A stretch of DNA of 64,000 bases from Clostridiales bacterium (lineage in GTDB: Bacteria; Bacillota; Clostridia; Oscillospirales; Acutalibacteraceae). Under the pieces are notes generated by a model. It was not told where the DNA came from, ran no database searches, and was given only the letters and a program-made list of their open reading frames with translations. The number at the start of each line of letters is the position of its first letter. Position 1 is the stretch's first letter. Where the stretch lies: contig JAJQIJ010000013.1 of the NCBI GenBank assembly GCA_021199275.1, positions 54,078 through 118,077 of the forward strand, written 5' to 3'. This document shows, in pieces, positions 28,813 to 36,834 of this stretch. Position numbers and translations under genes: made by a program.

Positions 28813-28841
28813 TATGAAAAATTAAAATATTGTGCTATTAT
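28813..28841 (+). promoter_or_regulatory. Extended -10 promoter of purL
   Basis: TATTAT (28836-28841) is preceded by TGC, giving an extended -10; the -35 region (TATGAA, 28813-28818) is poor. The leader is short, about 55 bases. I looked for a purine riboswitch and found none. Confidence 0.6.
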
Positions 28842-28903
28842 ATCTAAAAAGATTTTTGAGTAAGGGCTTACCCCACCAAGTTAAAAACAGGAAGGTAAAA
28901 TTT

Positions 28904-31900
28904 ATGTCAGTAGTATTTCGTGTTTTTGTTGAAAAAAAGAAAGGCAACGATATTGAAGCCTTACATATTTTAAACGATTTAAAAAACAATATCGGCATAA
29001 CGGCGCTTGATGAGCTCAGAATAATCAACAGATATGACGTTGAGGGGCTTTCGCGCGAAGAATTTGACAGGGCGGTTGTAACAATTCTGTCAGAGCCTAA
29101 CCTTGACAATGTTTATTATGACATTGATTTTCCCGAAGACTGGAAATATTTTGCAACGGAATATCTGCCCGGGCAGTATGACCAGCGGGCAGACAGCGCC
29201 GCACAGTGCATTCAATTTCTTACAGCCGGCGCCCGCCCGAACGTTGCAAGCGCGAAAGTAATAGCCCTGCGCGGCAACATTACAGACGCTGATTTTGAAA
29301 AAATAAAAAGCTATATGATAAACCCGGTGGAATCTCGCCCGGCTTCAATGGAAATGCCTGAAACGCTGAACATAAAAGCAGATGTGCCGGCAGACATTGC
29401 GCAGGTGTGCGGCTTTATAGCCATGAGCGACAGTGAAATTGAAAGCTACCACAGCTCAATGGGATTTGCCATGAGCGTGCAGGACTTGATGTGGGTAAGG
29501 GACTATTTCAAAACAGAAAAGAGAGACCCGTTTTTAACAGAGCTCAAGGTAATAGACACCTATTGGAGCGACCATTGCCGCCACACAACATTTTCAACAA
29601 TACTTGATAATATTGAAGTTGAAAACTGCAAATATAAAAGCGCTGTTGAAAACGCCCTGGCGCAATATTTTGAAATAAGAAAAGAACTGTATGCCGGCAG
29701 AAAAAAAGACGTGTGCCTTATGGACATGGCGTGCATAGGCGCAAAATATCTGAAAAGCCAAGGAAAAGCTCTTAAGGTTGATGAAAGCGAGGAAATCAAC
29801 GCCTGTTCAATAGAAATTGAGGCTGAAATTGACGGCAAAAAAGAGCCGTGGCTTGTTCAGTTTAAAAACGAAACGCACAACCACCCCACTGAAATTGAGC
29901 CTTTCGGCGGCGCGGCGACATGCCTTGGCGGCGCTATAAGGGACCCGCTTTCAGGCAGGGCTTATGTATACCAGGCAATGCGTGTAACCGGTGCGGCAGA
30001 CCCCACCGTGCCGTTTGACGAAACGCTTGAAGGCAAACTGCCGCAAAGCAAAATCACAGTCACCGCGGCAGAGGGGTATTCAAGCTACGGCAACCAAATA
30101 GGGCTTGCCACCGGGCAGGTTGAAGAGCTTTATGACCCGGGCTATGTGGCAAAGCGCATGGAAATAGGCGCTGTTATAGGCGCGTCGCCGAAAGAAAACG
30201 TAATTCGCCAAGCACCTGAAGCGGGTGACATTGTAATTCTGCTTGGCGGCGGCACCGGCAGAGACGGCTGCGGCGGCGCCACGGGTTCGTCAAAAGCACA
30301 TAAAGTGTCGTCTTTGCAGGAATGCGGCGCGGAAGTGCAAAAGGGCAACCCGCCCACAGAAAGAAAGCTGCAGCGCCTTTTCAGAAACCCCGCGGCTTCA
30401 CAGCTTATAAAACGCTGCAATGATTTCGGCGCCGGCGGCGTGTCTGTTGCCATAGGCGAACTGGCAGACGGGCTTGACATCAATCTTGACAGCGTGCCGA
30501 AAAAATATGACGGGCTTGACGGCACAGAGCTTGCCATTTCAGAATCTCAAGAAAGAATGGCTGTTGTGCTTGACAGTGAAAACGTGGGCAAATTTATTGA
30601 GCTTGCTAAGCTTGAAAACCTGAGCGCAACCCCCGTTGCGGTTGTGACGTCTGACAAAAGGCTGGTTATGACCTGGCGCGGCAAAAAAATTGTTGATATA
30701 AGCCGTGAATTTCTTAACACCAACGGCGTAACGCAGCACACAGATGTGCTGATAAAAGCCATAGACGAAAACAGTAATTACAGGACTGCTGTGCCCGCTG
30801 AACTGCAAGGCATAAAAATTTCAGACGCATTTAAAAAGAATCTTTCACGCCTTGAAGTTTGCAGCCAAAAGGGGCTTTCCGAAAGATTTGATTCATCAAT
30901 CGGCGCGGCTACCGTTAACATGCCGTTTGCCGGCAAATACCAGCTTACGCCGGAAGAGGCCATGGCGGCAAAAATTCCGGTGCTCAGCGGTGAAACTGAC
31001 ACTGCCACATTTATGTCTTATGGCTTTATACCGGGCATTTCACGCTGGAGCCCGTTTCATTCAGCGGCGTTTGCCGTAACGCATTCACTTGCAAAGCTTG
31101 CTGCGGCAGGGTGCAACCCTGAAGGGGCTTACCTTACTTTCCAGGAATATTTTGAACGCCTGGGCACAGACCCCGCGCGCTGGGGCAAGCCCGCGGCGGC
31201 GCTGCTTGGCGCACTTTCGGCGCAGATTGGTTACAGCGCCCCGGCAATAGGCGGCAAAGACAGCATGAGCGGCTCTTTTGACAAGCTTGACGTTCCCCCC
31301 ACTTTGGTTTCATTTGCAGTCGGCATAGGAAAAGCTTCAAAGGCAGGCACAGCGCAGTTCAGGCAGGCGCTGTCTGCGGTTAAAATGCTGCAGCTGCCTG
31401 TTGACGAAAAAACCGGGCTGCCGCAATATGACAAAGCGCTTGAAATGATGAAAGAAGTTTACAATGGCGTTCAAAACGGCACTGTCCTTTCCGCCGCCAC
31501 TGTTAAAGAGGGCGGCGCGGCGGCTGCGGTGTGCAAAATGGCGTTTGGCAATAAATTCGGCTTTTCATTTGAACAGGGGCTTCAAAGAGATGTGCTTTTT
31601 GCACCGCTTCAGGGCAATATTATTGTTGAACTGGCAGACAAAAACGATTTTCCGGCAGGGGTGCTGCTGGGCTATACAAATGAAAACAGCGTAATAATAA
31701 TTGACGGCGAAGTGTTTACAACAGACGAGCTGATTGACTGCTGGAGCGCAAAGCTTGAAAATGTATTTCCTACAAAAAGCGGCATAACGGCCGCAATGCC
31801 GTTTGACGTGCCGCTGTCTGACGAACGGCCAATATTCATTTGCAAAAATAAAGTGGCGCGCCCGCATGTGTTTATTCCGGCATTTCCGGGCACCAACTGT

Positions 31901-32656
31901 GAAGTTGACACGGCGCGCGCATTTGAAAAGGCCGGCGCAAAAGCCGATGTGTTTGTAATAAACAACCTGTCCGCAGCAGACATAAACGATTCCATAAACA
32001 AAATGGCGGAAATGATTTCAAACAGCCAGATTATTATGCTGCCCGGCGGCTTTTCCGGCGGTGACGAACCGGAAGGTTCCGGCAAGTTTATAGCCACCGC
32101 TTTCAGAAACCCGAAAATAAAAGACGCTGTTGGGCAGCTGCTGTATCACCGCGACGGGCTTATGCTTGGCATATGCAACGGCTTTCAGGCTCTTATTAAG
32201 CTTGGGCTTGTGCCTGACGGCAAAATCAGGGAATTAAAAAGTTCTGACCCGACTCTTACCTTTAACACCATTGGCAGGCATATTTCCTGTGTTGCTTACA
32301 CAAAGGTAATAAACACTAAATCACCATGGCTGTCCGGCGTAAATGCGGGCGATATTTTCGCCGTGCCGATTTCACACGGCGAGGGCAGGTTTGTTGCAAA
32401 CAACGACGTTCTAAAGGAACTTATTGCAAACGGCCAAATTGCCACGCAATATGTTACGCCTGACGGCAAAGCCGTTGCGGAAATGCCGTTTAACCCGAAC
32501 GGCTCTGTCTCAGCTATAGAGGGCATAACATCGCCTGACGGCAGAATACTGGGCAAAATGGGCCACTGTGAAAGAATGGGCAAAGACCTTTACAAAAACG
32601 TGCCGTTTGAAAAAGACATGAAAATATTTGAAAGCGGCGTAAATTATTTTAAATAA
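28904..32656 (+). CDS. purL: Phosphoribosylformylglycinamidine synthase, large single-chain form
   Basis: PurL makes FGAM from FGAR and glutamine in purine synthesis. At 1250 residues this is the fused large form: an N-terminal PurS-like and linker region, two AIR-synthase-like halves (N-H-P-T-E-I-E-P-F-G-G-A-A-T near residue 330; G-G-K-D-S-M-S-G near residue 785), and a C-terminal glutamine amidotransferase domain with P-G-G-F-S-G-G-D and the catalytic cysteine in G-I-C-N-G-F-Q-A-L. The start at 28904 follows GGAAGG; the longer frame upstream is promoter sequence. It is followed by a phosphoglycerate mutase gene in the same operon, without other pur genes. Confidence 0.96.
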   Translation: MSVVFRVFVEKKKGNDIEALHILNDLKNNIGITALDELRIINRYDVEGLSREEFDRAVVTILSEPNLDNVYYDIDFPEDWKYFATEYLPGQYDQRADSAAQCIQFLTAGARPNVASAKVIALRGNITDADFEKIKSYMINPVESRPASMEMPETLNIKADVPADIAQVCGFIAMSDSEIESYHSSMGFAMSVQDLMWVRDYFKTEKRDPFLTELKVIDTYWSDHCRHTTFSTILDNIEVENCKYKSAVENALAQYFEIRKELYAGRKKDVCLMDMACIGAKYLKSQGKALKVDESEEINACSIEIEAEIDGKKEPWLVQFKNETHNHPTEIEPFGGAATCLGGAIRDPLSGRAYVYQAMRVTGAADPTVPFDETLEGKLPQSKITVTAAEGYSSYGNQIGLATGQVEELYDPGYVAKRMEIGAVIGASPKENVIRQAPEAGDIVILLGGGTGRDGCGGATGSSKAHKVSSLQECGAEVQKGNPPTERKLQRLFRNPAASQLIKRCNDFGAGGVSVAIGELADGLDINLDSVPKKYDGLDGTELAISESQERMAVVLDSENVGKFIELAKLENLSATPVAVVTSDKRLVMTWRGKKIVDISREFLNTNGVTQHTDVLIKAIDENSNYRTAVPAELQGIKISDAFKKNLSRLEVCSQKGLSERFDSSIGAATVNMPFAGKYQLTPEEAMAAKIPVLSGETDTATFMSYGFIPGISRWSPFHSAAFAVTHSLAKLAAAGCNPEGAYLTFQEYFERLGTDPARWGKPAAALLGALSAQIGYSAPAIGGKDSMSGSFDKLDVPPTLVSFAVGIGKASKAGTAQFRQALSAVKMLQLPVDEKTGLPQYDKALEMMKEVYNGVQNGTVLSAATVKEGGAAAAVCKMAFGNKFGFSFEQGLQRDVLFAPLQGNIIVELADKNDFPAGVLLGYTNENSVIIIDGEVFTTDELIDCWSAKLENVFPTKSGITAAMPFDVPLSDERPIFICKNKVARPHVFIPAFPGTNCEVDTARAFEKAGAKADVFVINNLSAADINDSINKMAEMISNSQIIMLPGGFSGGDEPEGSGKFIATAFRNPKIKDAVGQLLYHRDGLMLGICNGFQALIKLGLVPDGKIRELKSSDPTLTFNTIGRHISCVAYTKVINTKSPWLSGVNAGDIFAVPISHGEGRFVANNDVLKELIANGQIATQYVTPDGKAVAEMPFNPNGSVSAIEGITSPDGRILGKMGHCERMGKDLYKNVPFEKDMKIFESGVNYFK

Positions 32657-32684
32657 ACAATAAAATTTTAATTCAGGAGAAAAT

Positions 32685-33890
32685 ATGAAATACATTGTAG
32701 TTTTATATGACGGCATGGCAGATTACCCTGTGCCCGCGCTTGGCGGCAAAACACCCATGATGTGTGCAAACAAGCCAAACCTTGACTTTTTGGCTGCGCG
32801 TTCAGAGGTGGGGCTTGTGCGCACGGTGGCAAAGGGGCTCAAGCCGGGGTCTGACGTGGCAAATATGAGCGTTATGGGCTTTGACCCGGCTAAATATTAC
32901 ACAGGGCGCAGCCCGCTGGAAGCCGCGTCAATCGGCATTGACATGAAAAAGACAGACGTTTCGCTGCGCTGTAATTTGGTGACTTTGTCTGACGATGAAA
33001 AATATGAAGACAAAACAATTATAGATTACTGCGCGGGCGACATTTCAAGCGAAGAAGCGGCTGAAATAATAAAAACCGTTGAAAGCGAGCTTGGCACGGC
33101 TGAATTCAAATTTTACCCGGGGGTTTCATACCGCCATTGCCTGATTTGGGCAAACGGCACCACTGAGCTTGGAAATATGACCCCGCCGCATGACATTACC
33201 GGGCGGGTAATAGGCGAATATCTTTCAACAGCCAAAAATGCCGCGCCTCTTATTGAAATGATGAAAAAATCATATGACATTTTAAAAAATCACCCCGTAA
33301 ACCTTGCGCGGCAGGCCGCCGGCAAACGCCCCGCCAATTCAATATGGCTGTGGGGTGAAGGCACCCGCCCGCAAATGGGCTCTTTTGAAGAAATAAATAA
33401 AATAAAGGGCGGCGTTGTGTCTGCGGTTGACCTGCTTAAGGGCATTGGCCGCTGTGCCGGCATGGAAGTTGCCGAAGTTGCAGGCGCAACAGGCTATATA
33501 GACACTAATTTTGAAGGCAAGGCAAGGGCTGCGCTTGATATACTTACAAGGTGCGACTTCGTTTATATTCATTTCGAAGCAACTGACGAATGCGGCCACA
33601 GAAATGAGCCTGAAAACAAAGTAAAGGCAATTGAGCTGATAGACAGCCGCGTGCTGCCGATATTGCTTGACGGGCTGAAAAAATATGACGATTATAAAAT
33701 AATGGTTTTGCCTGACCACCCAACCCCAATTGTAACCGGCACACATGCCTCAGACCCGGTGCCGTATATTATTTACCATAAAAACAGGGAAATAGCCGGC
33801 GTGTCTTCAATTGACGAAGAAACGGCAAAAGAAACAGGCAACTTTATTGATTTCGGCCCGGACATTATGAAGCATTTCATAAACGACTGA
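32685..33890 (+). CDS. apgM: Cofactor-independent phosphoglycerate mutase, archaeal (ApgM) type
   Basis: ApgM interconverts 2- and 3-phosphoglycerate; the family shares the alkaline-phosphatase fold and uses two metal ions. The 401-residue product begins with the metal aspartate in L-Y-D-G-M-A-D and has the family's S-D-V-A-N-M-S-V-M-G with the phosphorylated serine, Y-T-G-R-S-P-L-E-A-A, H-F-E-A-T-D-E-C-G-H, and L-P-D-H-P-T-P. It follows purL by 28 bases with an AGGAG site, so the two are probably co-transcribed. A strong terminator follows. Confidence 0.94.
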   Translation: MKYIVVLYDGMADYPVPALGGKTPMMCANKPNLDFLAARSEVGLVRTVAKGLKPGSDVANMSVMGFDPAKYYTGRSPLEAASIGIDMKKTDVSLRCNLVTLSDDEKYEDKTIIDYCAGDISSEEAAEIIKTVESELGTAEFKFYPGVSYRHCLIWANGTTELGNMTPPHDITGRVIGEYLSTAKNAAPLIEMMKKSYDILKNHPVNLARQAAGKRPANSIWLWGEGTRPQMGSFEEINKIKGGVVSAVDLLKGIGRCAGMEVAEVAGATGYIDTNFEGKARAALDILTRCDFVYIHFEATDECGHRNEPENKVKAIELIDSRVLPILLDGLKKYDDYKIMVLPDHPTPIVTGTHASDPVPYIIYHKNREIAGVSSIDEETAKETGNFIDFGPDIMKHFIND

Positions 33891-33901
33891 AAACGCAGCA
33901 A

Positions 33902-33933
33902 AAAGCCGCCGTGCTAATATGCACGGCGGCTTT
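33902..33933. terminator. Bidirectional terminator between apgM and the SipW/TasA-like cluster
   Basis: Perfect 13-base arms (AAAGCCGCCGTGC / GCACGGCGGCTTT) with a six-base loop separate converging transcripts. Confidence 0.9.
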
Positions 33934-33978
33934 AATTTGTTTTTCAGCCGGTCGTTAACCGACTTATTTAAATAATGT

Positions 33979-34359
33979 TTATTTGCCCGTGGGCGGCGAT
34001 GAGGAGCTAAGGTTGCGCTTTTCGCCGCTTTCACCGGACTGCGCTGCCACAGCAGTTTTTTCAACTGCGGTTGTTTTTGTTTTAGTTTCGGTTTTAGTTT
34101 CAGGCTCCGCCGTGGTTGTCAGGGCGGTTGTTTGCAGAGTTTCCGCCGCGGCGGTTGTGCTTGGAAGCGTTGTTTTTGCAGCGCCGGTGCTTGTGGTGGC
34201 CTGCGTTTGTTCGCCGGTAAAATCTTCGGCTGAAAACACGTTAACGCTGTCTGACGACTTTACGGTTACATATGCATATACAAACAAAGACGGGGCCAAA
34301 ACAAGCGCTGAAAAAATACATGCCGCCAATAATGCTGTAATTTTATTTTTCATTTGCAT
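33979..34359 (-). CDS. Small exported Thr-rich protein ending in a sortase-like SPPTGK
   Basis: No family is recognised. The 126-residue product has a short basic N-terminus, a hydrophobic segment of about 20 residues ending in F-V-Y-A-Y, then S-S-D-S-V-N-V-F-S, which resembles the post-cleavage segment of the TasA-like proteins encoded upstream. A long Thr/Glu/Lys/Ala stalk follows. The last residues are S-S-S-S-P-P-T-G-K then stop. SPPTG fits the (S/P)PxTG consensus of clostridial class B sortases, yet no hydrophobic tail follows in any frame. The start at 34359 has GAGG five bases upstream; other ATGs lie at 34374 and 34353. It is the last gene of the cluster. Confidence 0.7.
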   Translation of the reverse strand: MQMKNKITALLAACIFSALVLAPSLFVYAYVTVKSSDSVNVFSAEDFTGEQTQATTSTGAAKTTLPSTTAAAETLQTTALTTTAEPETKTETKTKTTAVEKTAVAAQSGESGEKRNLSSSSPPTGK

Positions 34360-34439
34360 ATTTGCCTCTTTCATGTAAACTGCTTTGCATTTCCGGGCGC
34401 GGCTGCAGCGCGGCAGCCGCCAGCCGTAACATGCTGTTT

Positions 34440-35126
34440 TTAAGACGTGAACTCGGCAATTGCAAGGGCGTCTGCCCCGTCTGTTGTTAAGCTTGCGCTT
34501 TGAATAGCCCATGACGTCACCGTAATAGTTTTTGAGCCAATAGTTTCAATATCTTGCTGAGTCAGTTCTTCGGAAACCTTTATGGTGGTAAATATAGGGC
34601 TTAAAACAATGTCTGACTCTGCCGCCGAAGCGTCTATAACGCTGTCTTTGCTTTGCGCGTCGCCGCAATATCTGTAAATAGTGGTGGTTACATTGCTGCC
34701 TGAAACGGTTGAAACAACCGCCCAGTCGTCTGTGTTCAGGTCTTCAACAGTAAACAGGGCCGTGCCGGCAGAGTTTGTGCATGACGTAAGTTCGTCAACA
34801 ACACAGACATATACATAGCATGAATCGCTGCCATTAAACACCGTTACAGTCGGGTCTTTGGTAAGCTCGGCGCCCGCAAGATATCTGTAGCTGTTGCCTG
34901 TGCTTGTGCGTTCGCCTGTTGCCTGCCCGCTGCCGTCTGTTACAGGCTCGCCGTATTTGTCAACCACCGCCTCGTCAAGCGATATTTCCAGGCTGCCCGG
35001 CGCAAAATTATTTACAATTGAAGCGCTTTTGTAGTAAAGGTATGAATATGTGGGCGCAGCCATAAGAGCGGCAATTAATAAAAGCGAAGCAAGAACGGTG
35101 ATTATATATTTCTTTTTAAGCTTCAC
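34440..35126 (-). CDS. TasA/camelysin-like exported protein, short form
   Basis: This belongs with SipW-dependent exported proteins of the TasA/camelysin (M73) type, which form extracellular fibres in bacilli. The 228-residue product has a signal segment (K-K-K-Y then about 18 hydrophobic residues), then Y-S-Y-L-Y-Y-K-S-A-S-I-V-N-N-F-A-P-G-S-L-E in the place where SipW substrates are cut and begin their mature fold. The middle has K-D-P-T-V-T-V-F-N and Y-V-Y-V-C-V, matching the three larger paralogues. It lacks the beta-helix extension. It starts at a GTG behind AAAGGAGG, and a family B repeat separates it from the gene upstream. Confidence 0.8.
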   Translation of the reverse strand: MKLKKKYIITVLASLLLIAALMAAPTYSYLYYKSASIVNNFAPGSLEISLDEAVVDKYGEPVTDGSGQATGERTSTGNSYRYLAGAELTKDPTVTVFNGSDSCYVYVCVVDELTSCTNSAGTALFTVEDLNTDDWAVVSTVSGSNVTTTIYRYCGDAQSKDSVIDASAAESDIVLSPIFTTIKVSEELTQQDIETIGSKTITVTSWAIQSASLTTDGADALAIAEFTS

Positions 35127-35170
35127 GGGGTTTCCTCCTTTTCAGGCAAAGACATATAGCTTTGCCTTTT

Positions 35171-35291
35171 ATTTCTATTTAAGCAATGCAAAAATGCAGG
35201 AATACTTTCGTATTCCGAGTATTTTTAACGCAGTATTTGGGAAAAATTGCCAAGATAAACCCTGTCCTGTTCGGCTCCCGATTGCTTAAGT
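35171..35291 (-). repeat. Family B repeat, copy B2, MITE-like with inverted ends
   Basis: Perfect nine-base inverted ends (TTAAGCAAT at 35178-35186 and ATTGCTTAA at 35281-35289) bound a segment of about 112 bases. Inside are a GGAATAC...GTATTCC hairpin and AGTATTTTTAACGCAGTATT. Read on the minus strand it matches copy B1 at 19546 base for base over long stretches. It abuts the stop codon of the preceding gene (35291-35293). It carries no open reading frame. Confidence 0.78.
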
Positions 35292-36814
35292 TAAAAAGGC
35301 GTAGAGCCGGTTACCCAAACACTGCCGAATTCAGTAAAATATTTCCCGCAGACTCCGCCGATTTCCACATTGCTTATATTAAGCTCAATCCAGCTATATT
35401 CATAATCATTATTGCTTTCATTTCCCCAGTCGCACGCAAGGTAATAATTTTGAGCTTCTGCGGCATCGCCGCCGAATGTGCCGCCTGTTATGTTAAGGCA
35501 AACACCGTAATCAGAATAAGCTTCACCTGTCATTTGCACAACGCACAAGTCATAATTATTTTCATAATCGGCAGTGCTGATTTCCCCGCCGGATATATTG
35601 ACTTTAAGGGCGCTGTCTGCCCCGGCGGCCACTATAATGCCGCTGCCGTTTACGGCATATGCGCCGCTGTCCAGCCTGTCTTTATATGCGCTTACCGTTT
35701 CACCGTCATTAGCATAATAAACGTCCATAGTTTCATAGTTTGTTGACAGACCTGCCACGGCACCGCCTGTTATGTTAAGTGTGCCGCCGGTGGTAATAAT
35801 GCCGGCTGAGCCCGAAACAGTGCCACCGCTCACAGTTACACTGCCGCCCGACAAAAGCACGCCGGCCTGCCCCGTCAGATTGCCGATTACCCCACCGCCG
35901 CCGGCTGTGTCGGCAACAGTCAGGCTGCCTTTGCTTACAGCTAAAACACAACCGTCGTCAGAAACAGAATTTGTAAGGCTGTGCCCGTCTAAATTAAGCG
36001 TCAGTTCAATGTTTGACGAAAGAGTAAGCGTGCCGCTGACAGCACAGTCGTCAAGCAGTGTTATGGTGTTGCCGGTTTTGGCAGCCGATACAGCAGCTTC
36101 CAGCGTTGTTGCAACCACACCGGTGTTTTCATTTACGGCAACGCCGTTTCCGCTAATCGCAAGATATGCATTTTGGGCGTCTGCAAACGGTGACGCCTGA
36201 ATTATATAAGCCTGCACAGTGAGCTTTAAGCCTGACTTCAGCGTTACATTGCCTTTGCTGTCTACAGACTCAATGGTGTCGCTGTTTGAAAGCGACGCCG
36301 AATATGAAATCACGTCATCTTTCAGCACTGAAAAGCTGTTTTTGTAATATGTCACATTGCTGTTTGAATCTGTTTTCGTTTCTTCAACTTCATCATCGGT
36401 AGTTACCAAACGGTAATAAATGTAAGTTGTAGTGCCGGTTTGGCTGTCTGTGCTGTCGCTAAGCAAAGACCAGCCGGGCGCCGCCTGCCATGATGTCAGC
36501 TTGCCGGTATTGTCTTCTATTACAACATAGACATATGAATTTACCGAATAGCTCACTTTTACAACCGGGTTTTTGTCTTGCGATGTGCCGGGAACAATTT
36601 CATAAAAGCCGCTGTTGGTAATATTCCCGCTCTGGCTGTCTGCAACCGGCTTGCCGTCTGTTTCAGTCAGGGCAACCCAGTTGAAATTGGCGGAAATATT
36701 ATTGCTTGCGCCCACGCTGCCATAGCTGTAATATGCAAGAGTGCCGCCGCCCACGGCTAAAATAACTGCTAATACAATTGCAAAGGCTGCTGTCGCAGTT
36801 TTCTTTTTATTCAT
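35291..36814 (-). CDS. TasA-like exported protein with beta-helix-like C-terminus, third in cluster
   Basis: The 507-residue product has a SipW-cognate signal (M-N-K-K-K then a hydrophobic core ending G-G-G-T-L-A-Y-Y-S-Y) and the mature-start motif A-S-N-N-I-S-A-N-F-N-W-V-A-L-T-E. Residues from about 70 to 215 form the TasA/camelysin-like domain (Y-E-I-V-P-G-T-S-Q-D-K-N-P, Y-V-Y-V-V-I-E-D-N). From about residue 230 there are short repeats (T-I-T-L-L-D-D, L-T-L-N-L-D-G-H-S-L, L-N-I-T-G-G-A) typical of right-handed beta-helix adhesins. There is no sortase motif or C-terminal anchor. It is probably a fibre or surface-matrix component; the assignment is by pattern only. Confidence 0.8.
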   Translation of the reverse strand: MNKKKTATAAFAIVLAVILAVGGGTLAYYSYGSVGASNNISANFNWVALTETDGKPVADSQSGNITNSGFYEIVPGTSQDKNPVVKVSYSVNSYVYVVIEDNTGKLTSWQAAPGWSLLSDSTDSQTGTTTYIYYRLVTTDDEVEETKTDSNSNVTYYKNSFSVLKDDVISYSASLSNSDTIESVDSKGNVTLKSGLKLTVQAYIIQASPFADAQNAYLAISGNGVAVNENTGVVATTLEAAVSAAKTGNTITLLDDCAVSGTLTLSSNIELTLNLDGHSLTNSVSDDGCVLAVSKGSLTVADTAGGGGVIGNLTGQAGVLLSGGSVTVSGGTVSGSAGIITTGGTLNITGGAVAGLSTNYETMDVYYANDGETVSAYKDRLDSGAYAVNGSGIIVAAGADSALKVNISGGEISTADYENNYDLCVVQMTGEAYSDYGVCLNITGGTFGGDAAEAQNYYLACDWGNESNNDYEYSWIELNISNVEIGGVCGKYFTEFGSVWVTGSTPF

Positions 36815-36834
36815 ATTGATTTTCCTTCCCGAAC

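Noticed and set aside
28842..28903. Purine riboswitch upstream of purL
   Set aside because: The leader is only about 55 bases and lacks the conserved loop motifs; the only inverted pair (AAGGGCTTACCCC) is too small.
30142..30537. Minus-strand frames inside purL and other genes
   Set aside because: They are antisense shadows of strongly conserved coding sequence.
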